Below, piece after piece: positions 8,255 to 16,350 of a stretch of 64,000 bases of DNA (the first letter of the stretch is position 1; every line of letters begins with the position of its first letter). A program made the translations under genes and the position numbers. The notes below the pieces were generated by a model. That model had not been told where the DNA came from and searched no databases. It saw nothing but the letters and a program-made list of their open reading frames with translations. This DNA is from Bradyrhizobium sp. OK095 (GTDB lineage: Bacteria > Pseudomonadota > Alphaproteobacteria > Rhizobiales > Xanthobacteraceae). Location: positions 620,001 through 684,000 of the forward strand of contig NZ_FOBX01000002.1 of assembly GCF_900109945.1 (NCBI RefSeq). Reading direction: 5' to 3'.

Positions 8255-9367
8255 ATGACAAGAATACTGACCAACTCCGACGACACCACTGCAACCGGCG
8301 GCCTCGGCCGCCGCACGCTTCTCAAGGGCGCTGCGACCGTCGCCGCATCCGCCCTGCTCGCCTCGCGCGCGGACGCCCGCGACTTCGGCGCCAATGCCGA
8401 GCCGCAGCGCTATCCCGATCCTGACATCATCGCTATCGATCCCAAGCGCTTCAAGGCCAAGGTCGGCAACACCTCGATCAAGCGGCTCTACACCGGCTGC
8501 TTGTGGGCGGAAGGACCGGCGTGGAATGCGCAGGGGCAATATCTCGTCTGGAGCGACATCCCGGCCAACCGGCAGCTGCGCTATCTCGACGACGACGGCC
8601 ACATCTCCGAGCAGTTCCACAAGCCGTCGAACGAGGCCAACGGCAATTCGTTCGACACCGAGGGCCGCCAGATCACCGCCGAGCGCACCCGCCTCGTCCG
8701 CTACGAACACGACGGTTCGGTGACGACGCTGGCGGAGCAAGCGAACGGCAAGCCGCTCAACGGCCCGAACGACATGGTCGTCCATCCCAACGACAAGTCG
8801 ATCTGGTTCACCGATCCCGGCTATGGCGCGATCAGCATCTACGAGGGCAAGCTCGCCAACACCGGCTCGCTCCAGCCCTATCAGAAGGAAGCTGTCTATC
8901 GCCTCGATGCGCAGTCAGGCCAGCTTACGAAGGTCGCGGACGAACCGTTCAAGCCGAACGGCATCGCCTTCTCTCACGACTACAAGAAGGTCTACGTTTG
9001 CGACACCGGGATCACGCATTATCCGCAGGCGGAGAACGTGGTTTGGTCTTACGACCTCGACGGTCAGAAGCTGTCGAACCCGAAGCGGCTGATCGACATG
9101 AAGCTCGACGGCAAATCAGGCTTCCCCGACGGAATGCGGGTCGACGTCGACGGCAATATCTGGGTCGGCGCCGGCTGGGTTGGACCGGGCTATGACGGCG
9201 TGCAGGTGTTCGCGCCAAACGACGGCGCACGGATCGGGCAGATCCTGTTGCCAGAGACTTGCGCCAACCTCTGCTTCGGCGGCCGAAAGCGCAACCGCCT
9301 GTTCATGACCGCGAGCCAGTCGCTGTATTCGGTCTATGTGGAGACGCAGGGGGCGCATTTCTGTTGA
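8255..9367 (+). CDS. Tat-exported SMP-30/gluconolactonase family protein
   Basis: The 370-residue product begins with a twin-arginine signal (RRTLLKGAAT, hydrophobic stretch, cleavage near SRADA), so it should be folded in the cytoplasm and exported to the periplasm. The mature part is a six-bladed beta-propeller of the SMP-30/LRE family. Likely metal ligands are Glu in WAEGPAW, Asn in NGPNDM and Asp in FPDGMRVDVDG. The family hydrolyses sugar or other lactones. The start at 8255 sits 4 bases after a strong GGGAGGA site. It converges with ppc. Confidence 0.87.
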   Translation: MTRILTNSDDTTATGGLGRRTLLKGAATVAASALLASRADARDFGANAEPQRYPDPDIIAIDPKRFKAKVGNTSIKRLYTGCLWAEGPAWNAQGQYLVWSDIPANRQLRYLDDDGHISEQFHKPSNEANGNSFDTEGRQITAERTRLVRYEHDGSVTTLAEQANGKPLNGPNDMVVHPNDKSIWFTDPGYGAISIYEGKLANTGSLQPYQKEAVYRLDAQSGQLTKVADEPFKPNGIAFSHDYKKVYVCDTGITHYPQAENVVWSYDLDGQKLSNPKRLIDMKLDGKSGFPDGMRVDVDGNIWVGAGWVGPGYDGVQVFAPNDGARIGQILLPETCANLCFGGRKRNRLFMTASQSLYSVYVETQGAHFC

Positions 9368-9382
9368 TGTGACGCGAAGTGT

Positions 9383-9432
9383 GAGTGGCGAATGGCGAGT
9401 GGACTCCATTCGCTACTCGCCATTCGCAACTC
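9383..9432. repeat. Palindrome between convergent genes, likely bidirectional terminator
   Basis: Thirteen-base perfect arms (GCGAATGGCGAGT at 9388-9400 and ACTCGCCATTCGC at 9415-9427) are extended by a further GAGT/ACTC pair after one mismatch. The element fills the 70-bp gap between the lactonase gene and the end of ppc, and can fold in transcripts from either side. Confidence 0.7.
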
Positions 9433-9437
9433 GCCGA

Positions 9438-12236
9438 TCAACCCGTATTCCGCAAGCCCGCCGAGATGCCGTTGATCGTCAGCTGAATCCCGCGCAGCAC
9501 CTGCTCATCCGGGTTCTGCGCGCGATGCTCTTTCAGCAGCTCGACCTGAACGTGGTTGAGCGGATCGAGATAGGGGAAACGGTGGCGCACCGAGCGCTCC
9601 AGCAGCGGGTTGCCTTGCAGCAGCCGATCCTGCCCCATGATGTCCAGCAACGTCTCGATGCAGGAATGCCATTCGCGGCGGATGCGGCCGAAGATCTTTT
9701 CACGCAACGCCTCGTCAGGGACGAGCTCGGCATAGCGCGAAGCGATCGCGATCGAGCTTTTGGCCAGCACCATGTCCATGTTCGACAGCAGCATGCGGAA
9801 GAACGGCCATTCCTTGTAGAGCTCTTTCAGGAACGGCATGCCCTTGTCGGGATGCTCCGCGATCCACTGCTCGACTGCGCTGCCGAAGCCGTACCAGCCC
9901 GGCAGCATCAGGCGGCATTGCGCCCAGGAGAACACCCAGGGAATGGCGCGAAGGTCTTCGATCGCGCGGGTCTTCTTGCGCGAGGCCGGGCGACTGCCGA
10001 TGTTCAGCGTCGCGATCTCGTTGATGACGGTCGAGGCCCAGAAGTAATCGACGAAGCCGTCGGTCTCGTAAACAAGCCCGCGATAGGCCTTGAAGGCGAG
10101 GTTCGACAGCTCGTCCATCGCGGTCAAATATTCGCCGCGTGGTGCGCTCTGGCGCGGATGCAGCAGGCTCGCCTCCAGCGTCGCGGCGGCCAGGATCTCA
10201 AGATTGCTGCGGCCGACCTCGGCGTTGGAATATTTCGAGGAGATGATCTCGCCCTGCTCGGTGATACGGATCTGGCCGTTCACGGCGCCGCCGGGCTGGG
10301 CGATGATGGCGTCGTAGCTCGGGCCGCCGCCGCGACCGACCGAGCCGCCGCGGCCGTGGAACAGGCGCAGCCGCACGTGATGCCGCTCGAACACGTCGAC
10401 GAGGCCGATCTCGGCCTTGTACAGCTCCCAGCCCGAAGTGACGAAGCCGCCATCCTTGTTGCTGTCGGAATAACCGAGCATGACCTCCTGCACGCCACCA
10501 CAGCTGTCGACGAGACGACGGTAATCGTGCAGCGACAGCATGCGGTCCATGATGACGCTCGAGGCCTGCAAATCCTCGATGGTCTCGAACAGCGGCACGA
10601 TGTTGATAGCGCTGCGCCCGGAGGGATGGACGAGACCGACTTCCTTCAGGAGCACGGCCACTTCGAGCATGTCCGACATGCTCTTGCACATCGAGATGAT
10701 GCACTGGGGAATGGAGTCCGAGCCGAACTTCGCATGGGCTTCCGCCGCGGCGTGGAATACGTTGAGCTCGCCCATGGTCTCGTCGCTGTATTTGACGAAT
10801 GGCGACACCAACGAGCGGATGCTACGGAGTTCATTGGTGAGCAGCGAAATACGGGCGTCCTCGCCGAGCGCGAGATAGGACATGCCGGGATTCGCAGCGT
10901 CCATCAGTTCGGCGATGGTCCGCTCATGCACGGCCGAGTTCTGGCGGATGTCGAGCCGCGCCAGGTGGAAGCCAAAGCAATCCACTGCGCGTCGCAGCAA
11001 CCGCAGCCGGCCGCGCGCGATGACGCGCGCGTTATTCGCGATCAAGGAACGGTGCAGCACGTCGAGATCGGCCTTGAGCTCCTTGACGCTTTCGTACGGC
11101 GCGCCCTTGCCGACCGGACGCCGCGTGATCTCGACCTGAAGCATTTCGGCCGTTGCGGACAGGCGCGCATAGATGCCGGAGACCGCGAGACGATAAGGCT
11201 CGCCGCTCCGGTGCGGCGAGGTGTCCGGCGAGCGCTCCGCCAGCGTGCGCAGCTCCTCGGAGATATCGGCGAGATGTGCCGCGATTGATAGCTCCGAGCC
11301 GAGCACGTGCAGCTCGTTCAGGTAGAACTGCATCACCCGGCTCGACTGCAGCCGCAGCGTGCCGCGCATGACGTCGGCGGTGACGAAGGGATTGCCGTCG
11401 CGATCGCCGCCGATCCAGCTGCCCATGCGCAGGAACGAGGCAAGCTCGCTGGCGGCGGCCTCGCCGCCGTCCTCCAGCCGGTCTTCCAGCGTGTTGACCA
11501 GCCGCGGCACCTCGCGCAGGAAGGTGTAGTCGTAGAACGACAGGCCGTTCGCGACCTCGTCGAGCACGGTGAGCTTGGTTCGGCGCAACAGATTGGTCTG
11601 CCACAGCGTCAGCACCTCCCGGCGGAGCTGCTCGTCGCTGGCGGCAACTTCGTCTTCGGTCAGCGCGACCCGCTCGCGGCGATCGAGCAGGCTTGCGACC
11701 TCCATCTCGCGGTCCATGGTGCTCTTGCGGCGGACCTCGGTCGGGTGCGCGGTCAGCACGGGGCTGACCAGCGCGCTCTTGAAGAAATTGCGCAGCGCAT
11801 CCGCGCCGATACCCGCGGCCTTGGCGTGGGCCAGCGTTTCCGCGAGCACGCCGGAGCCGCCGCTCTTTGTTGCGGTACGGGCGCGCATCTGGCGGATGTT
11901 GTTCTGATCCTCGGCGATGTTGGCGAGGTGGGAGAAATAGCTGAAGGCACGGACAATCCGCACCGTCTCGGAGGTCGACATGCTGTCGAGGATCTGCTCG
12001 AGCTCGCGGCGGGCGAGCCGGTCCTCGTCGCGGTGGAACCGGATCGAGGTCTGCCTGATGCGCTCGACCAGGTCGAACAATTCGGGCCCCTCCTGGTCGC
12101 GCACCGTGTCGCCCAGGATGCGCCCGAGCAGGCGGATGTCGTCGCGCAGCCGCGTGTCCGCTTCCAGTGCCTGAACGTCCTCAGGGCGGTTGGAGCGTTG
12201 ATCGGCGGCGTCGGATGGTACGGTCTGGAGGGACAT
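9438..12236 (-). CDS. ppc: Phosphoenolpyruvate carboxylase
   Basis: The 932-residue enzyme carboxylates PEP with bicarbonate to oxaloacetate, refilling the TCA cycle. Family signatures are clear: [13 protein letters not shown] holds the catalytic His, [19 protein letters not shown] is the glycine-rich catalytic loop, [10 protein letters not shown] follows it, and the protein ends in the typical RNTG. The frame is open to 12326, but ATG at 12236 follows an AGGGAGCG site and the extra N-terminal residues look like repeat-derived sequence, so I take 12236. It is a single-gene unit; upstream lies about 1.1 kb of repeats. Confidence 0.97.
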   Translation of the reverse strand: MSLQTVPSDAADQRSNRPEDVQALEADTRLRDDIRLLGRILGDTVRDQEGPELFDLVERIRQTSIRFHRDEDRLARRELEQILDSMSTSETVRIVRAFSYFSHLANIAEDQNNIRQMRARTATKSGGSGVLAETLAHAKAAGIGADALRNFFKSALVSPVLTAHPTEVRRKSTMDREMEVASLLDRRERVALTEDEVAASDEQLRREVLTLWQTNLLRRTKLTVLDEVANGLSFYDYTFLREVPRLVNTLEDRLEDGGEAAASELASFLRMGSWIGGDRDGNPFVTADVMRGTLRLQSSRVMQFYLNELHVLGSELSIAAHLADISEELRTLAERSPDTSPHRSGEPYRLAVSGIYARLSATAEMLQVEITRRPVGKGAPYESVKELKADLDVLHRSLIANNARVIARGRLRLLRRAVDCFGFHLARLDIRQNSAVHERTIAELMDAANPGMSYLALGEDARISLLTNELRSIRSLVSPFVKYSDETMGELNVFHAAAEAHAKFGSDSIPQCIISMCKSMSDMLEVAVLLKEVGLVHPSGRSAINIVPLFETIEDLQASSVIMDRMLSLHDYRRLVDSCGGVQEVMLGYSDSNKDGGFVTSGWELYKAEIGLVDVFERHHVRLRLFHGRGGSVGRGGGPSYDAIIAQPGGAVNGQIRITEQGEIISSKYSNAEVGRSNLEILAAATLEASLLHPRQSAPRGEYLTAMDELSNLAFKAYRGLVYETDGFVDYFWASTVINEIATLNIGSRPASRKKTRAIEDLRAIPWVFSWAQCRLMLPGWYGFGSAVEQWIAEHPDKGMPFLKELYKEWPFFRMLLSNMDMVLAKSSIAIASRYAELVPDEALREKIFGRIRREWHSCIETLLDIMGQDRLLQGNPLLERSVRHRFPYLDPLNHVQVELLKEHRAQNPDEQVLRGIQLTINGISAGLRNTG

Positions 12237-12340
12237 CGGCTCGCTCCCTGGTTCGAGCTCGCTGCCCGGCTCAGCGAGTGTGCAAGTTTTTTGCCGCAGC
12301 GCAAGATGAAGTTGGGGGCGGCGCACACGACGGGCACCCG

Positions 12341-12481
12341 CTCGTGTCCCGGACGCGCTGCAACGCCCTTCAGCGTTGCTGCGCAGAGCCGGGACCCAGC
12401 GCGGCAGAAGATATGGGCCCCGGCTCAGCAGCGCACCACGCCGCCAAGTCGCGGCGCGCTGCGCTGCGTCCGGGGCACGAG
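12341..12481. repeat. Intergenic palindromic element, type C copy 1
   Basis: A 141-bp element has ends CTCGTGTCCCGGACGCG and CGTCCGGGGCACGAG and two internal blocks, CAGAGCCGGGACCCAG and CCCCGGCTCAGCAGCGCA. A related 138-bp copy lies at 42536-42673. It sits about 100 bp upstream of the ppc start. Confidence 0.85.
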
Positions 12482-12524
12482 AATGGAGGTCTTGGCGTTA
12501 AACATGCCTTCGCCTTCTCGCGGC

Positions 12525-13190
12525 CGGTTTCGCCCGAGTTTTGCTGTCGGTTTCGCCCTCATCAAGAAGAAAGGGCGCAGGGAAGGCCGGGCGCCGGCTG
12601 GCACCCGAGGTCCGCATACGAGAAACGCACGCGGGGTGACCACAGGTGATGCCGGTCGCCCGGCCTTCCCTGCGCAATGGTTTTACGGCTTATGGCGCGC
12701 TCTCCCCGGGGAGCGATGCACTATTGCCCCCGTCGCCTTGCGGATGACCGATGTGTCTGCCGGTCGGCCGCCACACCACCGCAAGCCTTGACGCACAGAC
12801 CCCGGGCGTCAGGACCACACGCTTTTGCCGTCCGCGGACGTCTCTCCCCGATCATTCGAAGGCTCGCGCGTGCTCGCCCCCAAAGCCGAAAAGGAACGCT
12901 GTAACGGCGCCGTGTCGATCCCGCGGATCGCGATGACTCACAGGCATAGCCCGCCCTGCCATCTCGTCACGCGCCGGCGCTGCCGCGTCCATCGCATCCC
13001 GGCTCACGTATCGTGACGATCGCGAAACGCCCCTTTGGCGGGCTGGGATGGAATGCGATTTACCCGAAGATAAGATTTCGGTCAATCAGAATATTCGTGG
13101 CGACACCGTTGACCTGCATGTGGTGTATTTTGCCTGTCGGGCAACGCGAGGGATTGTGGACGGGAGGCGGGTGAGCGCGCCGCGGCCGAA
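12525..13190. repeat. Long composite repeat region upstream of ppc
   Basis: No convincing gene is present here. The stretch has blocks such as AAGAAAGGGCGCAGGGAAGG matched by a reverse-complementary GGCCTTCCCTGCGC near 12662, and later TATCGTGACGATCGCGAAAC. From memory, a repeat of this make-up occurs in many copies in Bradyrhizobium and Rhodopseudomonas genomes, where it gives rise to spurious hypothetical proteins. Small open frames here have no ribosome sites or protein-like composition. Boundaries are approximate. Confidence 0.55.
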
Positions 13191-13191
13191 G

Positions 13192-13278
13192 GATCGGTTG
13201 AACCCTTGCGAACGCCCATCGCGCTTCGACAGCGGCTAGCGGATTAATGGGTTTCGCTGGCGCTCTACCCATCCTACG
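13192..13278. repeat. Intergenic repeat, type H copy 1
   Basis: The stretch shares GTTGAACCCTTGCGAA-like and ATGGGTTTCGCTGGCGCTC blocks with 15626-15711. The two halves (ATGGGTTTCGC and GCGAACGCCCAT) are partly self-complementary. It lies between the composite repeat and the small membrane protein gene. Confidence 0.6.
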
Positions 13279-13332
13279 AGCTTCATCTGCGATGCCCAGC
13301 GTGGGCGGTATCGTACCCCCGCGGTGCGGAAA

Positions 13333-13611
13333 TCAGCGCGCGAATTTGTAGTGAGCGACCGCCGCCGAAGTGACCGTCAGCAATGCCGAAGCAATCCAGA
13401 TCGGGCCCAGCACAAAAATGGCTATCGCGCCCTGCCCACAGGCACCGCATGAAACCGAAAACAATATTGGAAAACAACATAGCAGGATGACTACGGCCAA
13501 TCCTGTACTGAGCCAAACTCCTCTCGCCCCCCATCGCGCACCAAAAAACCACGGCACGGCGGGAAAGCCGACAGACAGAATAGCCAAGAGGTTCATCAGA
13601 TCGTCGAACAT
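13333..13611 (-). CDS. Small hypothetical membrane protein
   Basis: The predicted 92-residue product is almost entirely hydrophobic, with about three membrane segments (residues 6-22, VWLSTGLAVVILLCCFPILF, and VLGPIWIASALLTVTSAA). The short loop between the last two contains SCGACGQG. I chose ATG at 13611; the frame is open to 13779 but the added residues are not hydrophobic and lack a good start signal. Base composition is less GC-rich than surrounding DNA, as in the neighbouring hydrolase and regulator. No family recognised. Confidence 0.5.
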   Translation of the reverse strand: MFDDLMNLLAILSVGFPAVPWFFGARWGARGVWLSTGLAVVILLCCFPILFSVSCGACGQGAIAIFVLGPIWIASALLTVTSAAVAHYKFAR

Positions 13612-13787
13612 GATTGGCTCTTGGTCGTTCACACGAGGCAGGTGGTTCAACCTTACGAAAACCGAACGGACCTTGGTCATTGCCGCCATGCCGACTCCGG
13701 CGCAAAAGTCGAATGCCGGCAATTGACATCGCGCTTGACGACTGCTCCGGGCCAGAAGCAGCCATTGATCATCCATCATCGCAGGAC

Positions 13788-14819
13788 TCAGTTTCCTGAA
13801 TCTTTCAACCAGGAGGAAATCGTCTGGTTGAGATAGTCGGGCACCTCATGCTGAATGAAGTGGCCTACTCCAGGAACGATTTTGATCGTGAGATCGCCCG
13901 GATTTTTCATCCATGATTTTTCCAGATCGAGCGTGCTCAACAAAGCATGGCTCTCCTCGATTCCGTGCACATGCAGGACCGGGCAGTTGATCGTGGCGCC
14001 GTAGATTGCCTTCATCATCGGATCGAACAGGTTGAGCGCAAACTGGGATAGATTGTAGTTGGCCTTGTAGTAATTCATCATGGCCAGGATCGACGATTTC
14101 GAGAAAGCCTCAATGTAGCGGCTTTTAGCCCTGGGTTCGACAACCCAGTATGCCAAATCTTCCGCAGTCAGGGTGTCGCCTTTGCCTTTGGCGAGGAACT
14201 TTGTTGCGTACGCGCTGGCCCTCGACTGCGCGACGGGATGGTTCCACGGGAGCAATTCCTTCGTGATGGCGCCGGGATGAGGAACGCTGAGGACGACAAG
14301 TCTCTCGATCAGGTCCGGATTTTGTCCGGTGAATAGCCAGGACAGAGCGGCGCCCCAGTCGTGCCCGATCAGGATGGCCTTTCGACCCTTTCTCTCTGCG
14401 TCGATCACGGCGCGGATGTCACGGAGCAGAACCGGAGTCTTGTAGTTCTCGACACCGTCCGGCCGATCGCTCAGATCGTATCCGCGCAGATCAAGAGCGA
14501 CCACCTGATAATCTGCCGAAAATACCTGGATCTGATTTCGCCAGGAATACCAGAAGTCCGGAAATCCGTGCACGAACACCATCAGCGGTTTCTTGTCGGA
14601 TCCCATGGTGACGTAGTGGATCTTCGTCCCGGCGTTGTCCGCATATTTGTGGAGAAGGTTCGGATGCTTGTCGATATCGACGGCAGGCTCGCTCAGAGCG
14701 GCCGGGACTTTATTGTGCCAGACGGCATCGTCTGAAGTCGCCCCGCTGGCGAGTTGAGTGAACATCGTACTTAACATGACGGCTCCTGAAAGCACCATCG
14801 AGCAGGTTCTCAGGGCCAT
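13788..14819 (-). CDS. Exported alpha/beta hydrolase, epoxide hydrolase-like
   Basis: The 343-residue product starts with a cleavable signal peptide (hydrophobic GAVMLSTMFTQLASGA), so it is likely periplasmic. The hydrolase core shows the oxyanion motif HGFPDFWYSWRNQ, the nucleophile Asp in IGHDWGAALSW, and the general-base His in VPGVGHFIQHE. Asp in place of Ser points to epoxide hydrolase or haloalkane dehalogenase; HGFPDFWYSW is more typical of epoxide hydrolases. It is transcribed away from a TetR-type regulator, with a large palindrome in between that probably controls it. The region is less GC-rich than most of the window, a possible sign of transfer. Confidence 0.85.
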   Translation of the reverse strand: MALRTCSMVLSGAVMLSTMFTQLASGATSDDAVWHNKVPAALSEPAVDIDKHPNLLHKYADNAGTKIHYVTMGSDKKPLMVFVHGFPDFWYSWRNQIQVFSADYQVVALDLRGYDLSDRPDGVENYKTPVLLRDIRAVIDAERKGRKAILIGHDWGAALSWLFTGQNPDLIERLVVLSVPHPGAITKELLPWNHPVAQSRASAYATKFLAKGKGDTLTAEDLAYWVVEPRAKSRYIEAFSKSSILAMMNYYKANYNLSQFALNLFDPMMKAIYGATINCPVLHVHGIEESHALLSTLDLEKSWMKNPGDLTIKIVPGVGHFIQHEVPDYLNQTISSWLKDSGN

Positions 14820-14959
14820 CTCAGAGGTCCCTTTCGCCAGAACATGTGACGAAATCGAAATCGCTCGAATTCATTTGAATTTTTCCTGCAACAACCTGGG
14901 GTCGATAGTGCCGTGTCACGCAATTTTTGGGTTTCGGCTGGCACGTGGGGACCCACATT

Positions 14960-14994
14960 CTATGGCGATCACCATATTATGGCGGTCGCCATAG
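14960..14994. promoter_or_regulatory. 35-bp palindromic operator between hydrolase and TetR genes
   Basis: A near-perfect 35-bp inverted repeat has outer arms CTATGGCGA / TCGCCATAG and inner arms CCAT / ATGG around an AT centre. It is in the divergent gap 33 bp upstream of the TetR start codon. Its size and symmetry fit one or two TetR-family dimers. Binding by the adjacent regulator, repressing both genes, is an inference. Confidence 0.7.
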
Positions 14995-15026
14995 AACTGT
15001 CAAGCGAAGCGTGTTAGGTTTGCAGG

Positions 15027-15608
15027 ATGCCCCGCAAGACCGATGCGCGCGCCCGCGCGATTGCTACCGCCGTGCGACTGTTTCGCATCCAAGGCTATAC
15101 TGCGACCGGCTTGACCCAGATCATCGATGAAAGCGGTGCTCCGAAAGGATCGTTCTATTTTCACTTTCCGCGCGGCAAGGCACAGCTCGCGGAAGAAGCA
15201 ATCGATCACTACGTCGCGAGCAGAATCTCTCTATTGCGGGAGATCTCGGCGAACACGGCAGGCCACGCTCTGAAGTTCGTCCATCAGATCTTTGCAGCAT
15301 TCGCGGCCGAAATGGTTGCCTCTGATTTCCAGTATGGATGTCTCATGCAAAATCTGGCGAATGAGCTGCCCGCGCTCGACGCTGAGCTGACCAAGCGGGT
15401 CGCGCGCGGATTTATCGATTCGACCGAGATTGTTGCGGAGCATTTTAGAGAGTGCGGTTTCGCGTCCGCGCGCGCATCCTCGACCGCAGCGGCGTTGGTC
15501 GCGGCCGTCGAAGGCGCGCGAACGATCGCCCGCCTGGAACGCACGCCGGCGATATTTCAGGCTCTGGCGGATGTCAGTGTCCGGGGCTGGGCTGCCCCCA
15601 AAGGGTGA
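15027..15608 (+). CDS. TetR/AcrR-family transcriptional regulator
   Basis: The 193-residue product has a TetR helix-turn-helix at residues 10-55 (AIATAVRLFRIQGYTATGLTQIIDESG, then PKGSFYFHFPRGKAQL). Its C-terminal ligand domain resembles the LmrA/YxaF group. It probably represses the divergent exported hydrolase and itself through the palindrome at 14960-14994. A hydrophobic xenobiotic or epoxide could be the inducer, but this is not shown. The start follows a TTAGG site eight bases upstream. Confidence 0.9.
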   Translation: MPRKTDARARAIATAVRLFRIQGYTATGLTQIIDESGAPKGSFYFHFPRGKAQLAEEAIDHYVASRISLLREISANTAGHALKFVHQIFAAFAAEMVASDFQYGCLMQNLANELPALDAELTKRVARGFIDSTEIVAEHFRECGFASARASSTAAALVAAVEGARTIARLERTPAIFQALADVSVRGWAAPKG

Positions 15609-15625
15609 TCCAGGTTCAGTACGCC

Positions 15626-15711
15626 TAGGGTGGGTTGAGCCCTTGCGAAACCCATCGTGCATCATCATCGGCGGAAGGTCTGATGGGTTTCGCCGGCGCT
15701 CACCCCATCCC
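15626..15711. repeat. Intergenic repeat, type H copy 2
   Basis: The element contains AGGGTGGGTTGAGCCCTTGC and GATGGGTTTCGCCGGCGCTC, ending CCCCATCC, related to 13192-13278. The left and right ends are roughly complementary. It separates the convergent tetR and YccF genes and may serve as their terminator. Confidence 0.65.
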
Positions 15712-15730
15712 AACAGTTCTGAGACCGGCC

Positions 15731-16135
15731 CTAAGCCGGCACGATCACCTTGCCGATCGGCCAGAGTGCGATGCCGGCGAGTTTCAGATGAGCCCAGGCG
15801 AAGGGAATGCCGATGATGGTCACCGCAAGCACCAGCGCGGTCAGGAGATGCCCGAGTGCCAGCCACCAGCCGGCCAGCACGAACCAGATGATGTTGCCGA
15901 TCACCCCGAGCGGGCCGGTGCCGATATCGCTCATCCCAGTGACATCGTAGCGGTTGACCGCCTTCGAGCCGAACGGCAGCAGCGTGTAGATGGCGATGTT
16001 GAACGCCGCCCGCGCCCAGGGCAGGCCGATGATGGTGACGGCCATGATGACCGCGGCGACCAGCCAGCCGACCGCCATCCAGGCGCCGCCGATGAGGATC
16101 CAGAGGATGTTGAGCAGGATGGAGACGGGGGTCAT
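15731..16135 (-). CDS. YccF-domain inner membrane protein
   Basis: The 134-residue protein has two tandem YccF repeats, each a hydrophobic hairpin followed by the signature TIIGLPWARAAF (first) or TIIGIPFAWAHLKLA (second). About four membrane segments are expected. The family is widespread and of unknown function. The ATG at 16135 fits the usual YccF N-terminus (MTPVSILLN); a GTG at 16162 is the alternative. It is divergent from glgX. Confidence 0.85.
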   Translation of the reverse strand: MTPVSILLNILWILIGGAWMAVGWLVAAVIMAVTIIGLPWARAAFNIAIYTLLPFGSKAVNRYDVTGMSDIGTGPLGVIGNIIWFVLAGWWLALGHLLTALVLAVTIIGIPFAWAHLKLAGIALWPIGKVIVPA

Positions 16136-16350
16136 GGCTTTATCCGCTGTCAGTGACGCCACCTATATAGGTGTGAAAATCGTCTCTGCGAAGATGGCCA
16201 TCGGCTGCCGCCTGACGTGACTGCCTCAAATGGCGTCACCCGCTCTCACTTCATTGAATTGACGCACGCAGCGCCCAGAATGGCACGGCGCTTGAAACAT
16301 TCAGGACGCGATGGCGTTGCCGTCGCGGCCATTGGGGCCCGGGGGTTTAA

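Noticed and set aside
9336..11288. 650-codon open frame on the plus strand
   Set aside because: Antisense shadow of ppc, whose motifs on the minus strand are unmistakable.
12307..13272. Several short to medium open frames upstream of ppc
   Set aside because: They consist of palindromic and composite repeat sequence, lack ribosome sites and have Arg/Pro/Gly-rich, repeat-derived composition.
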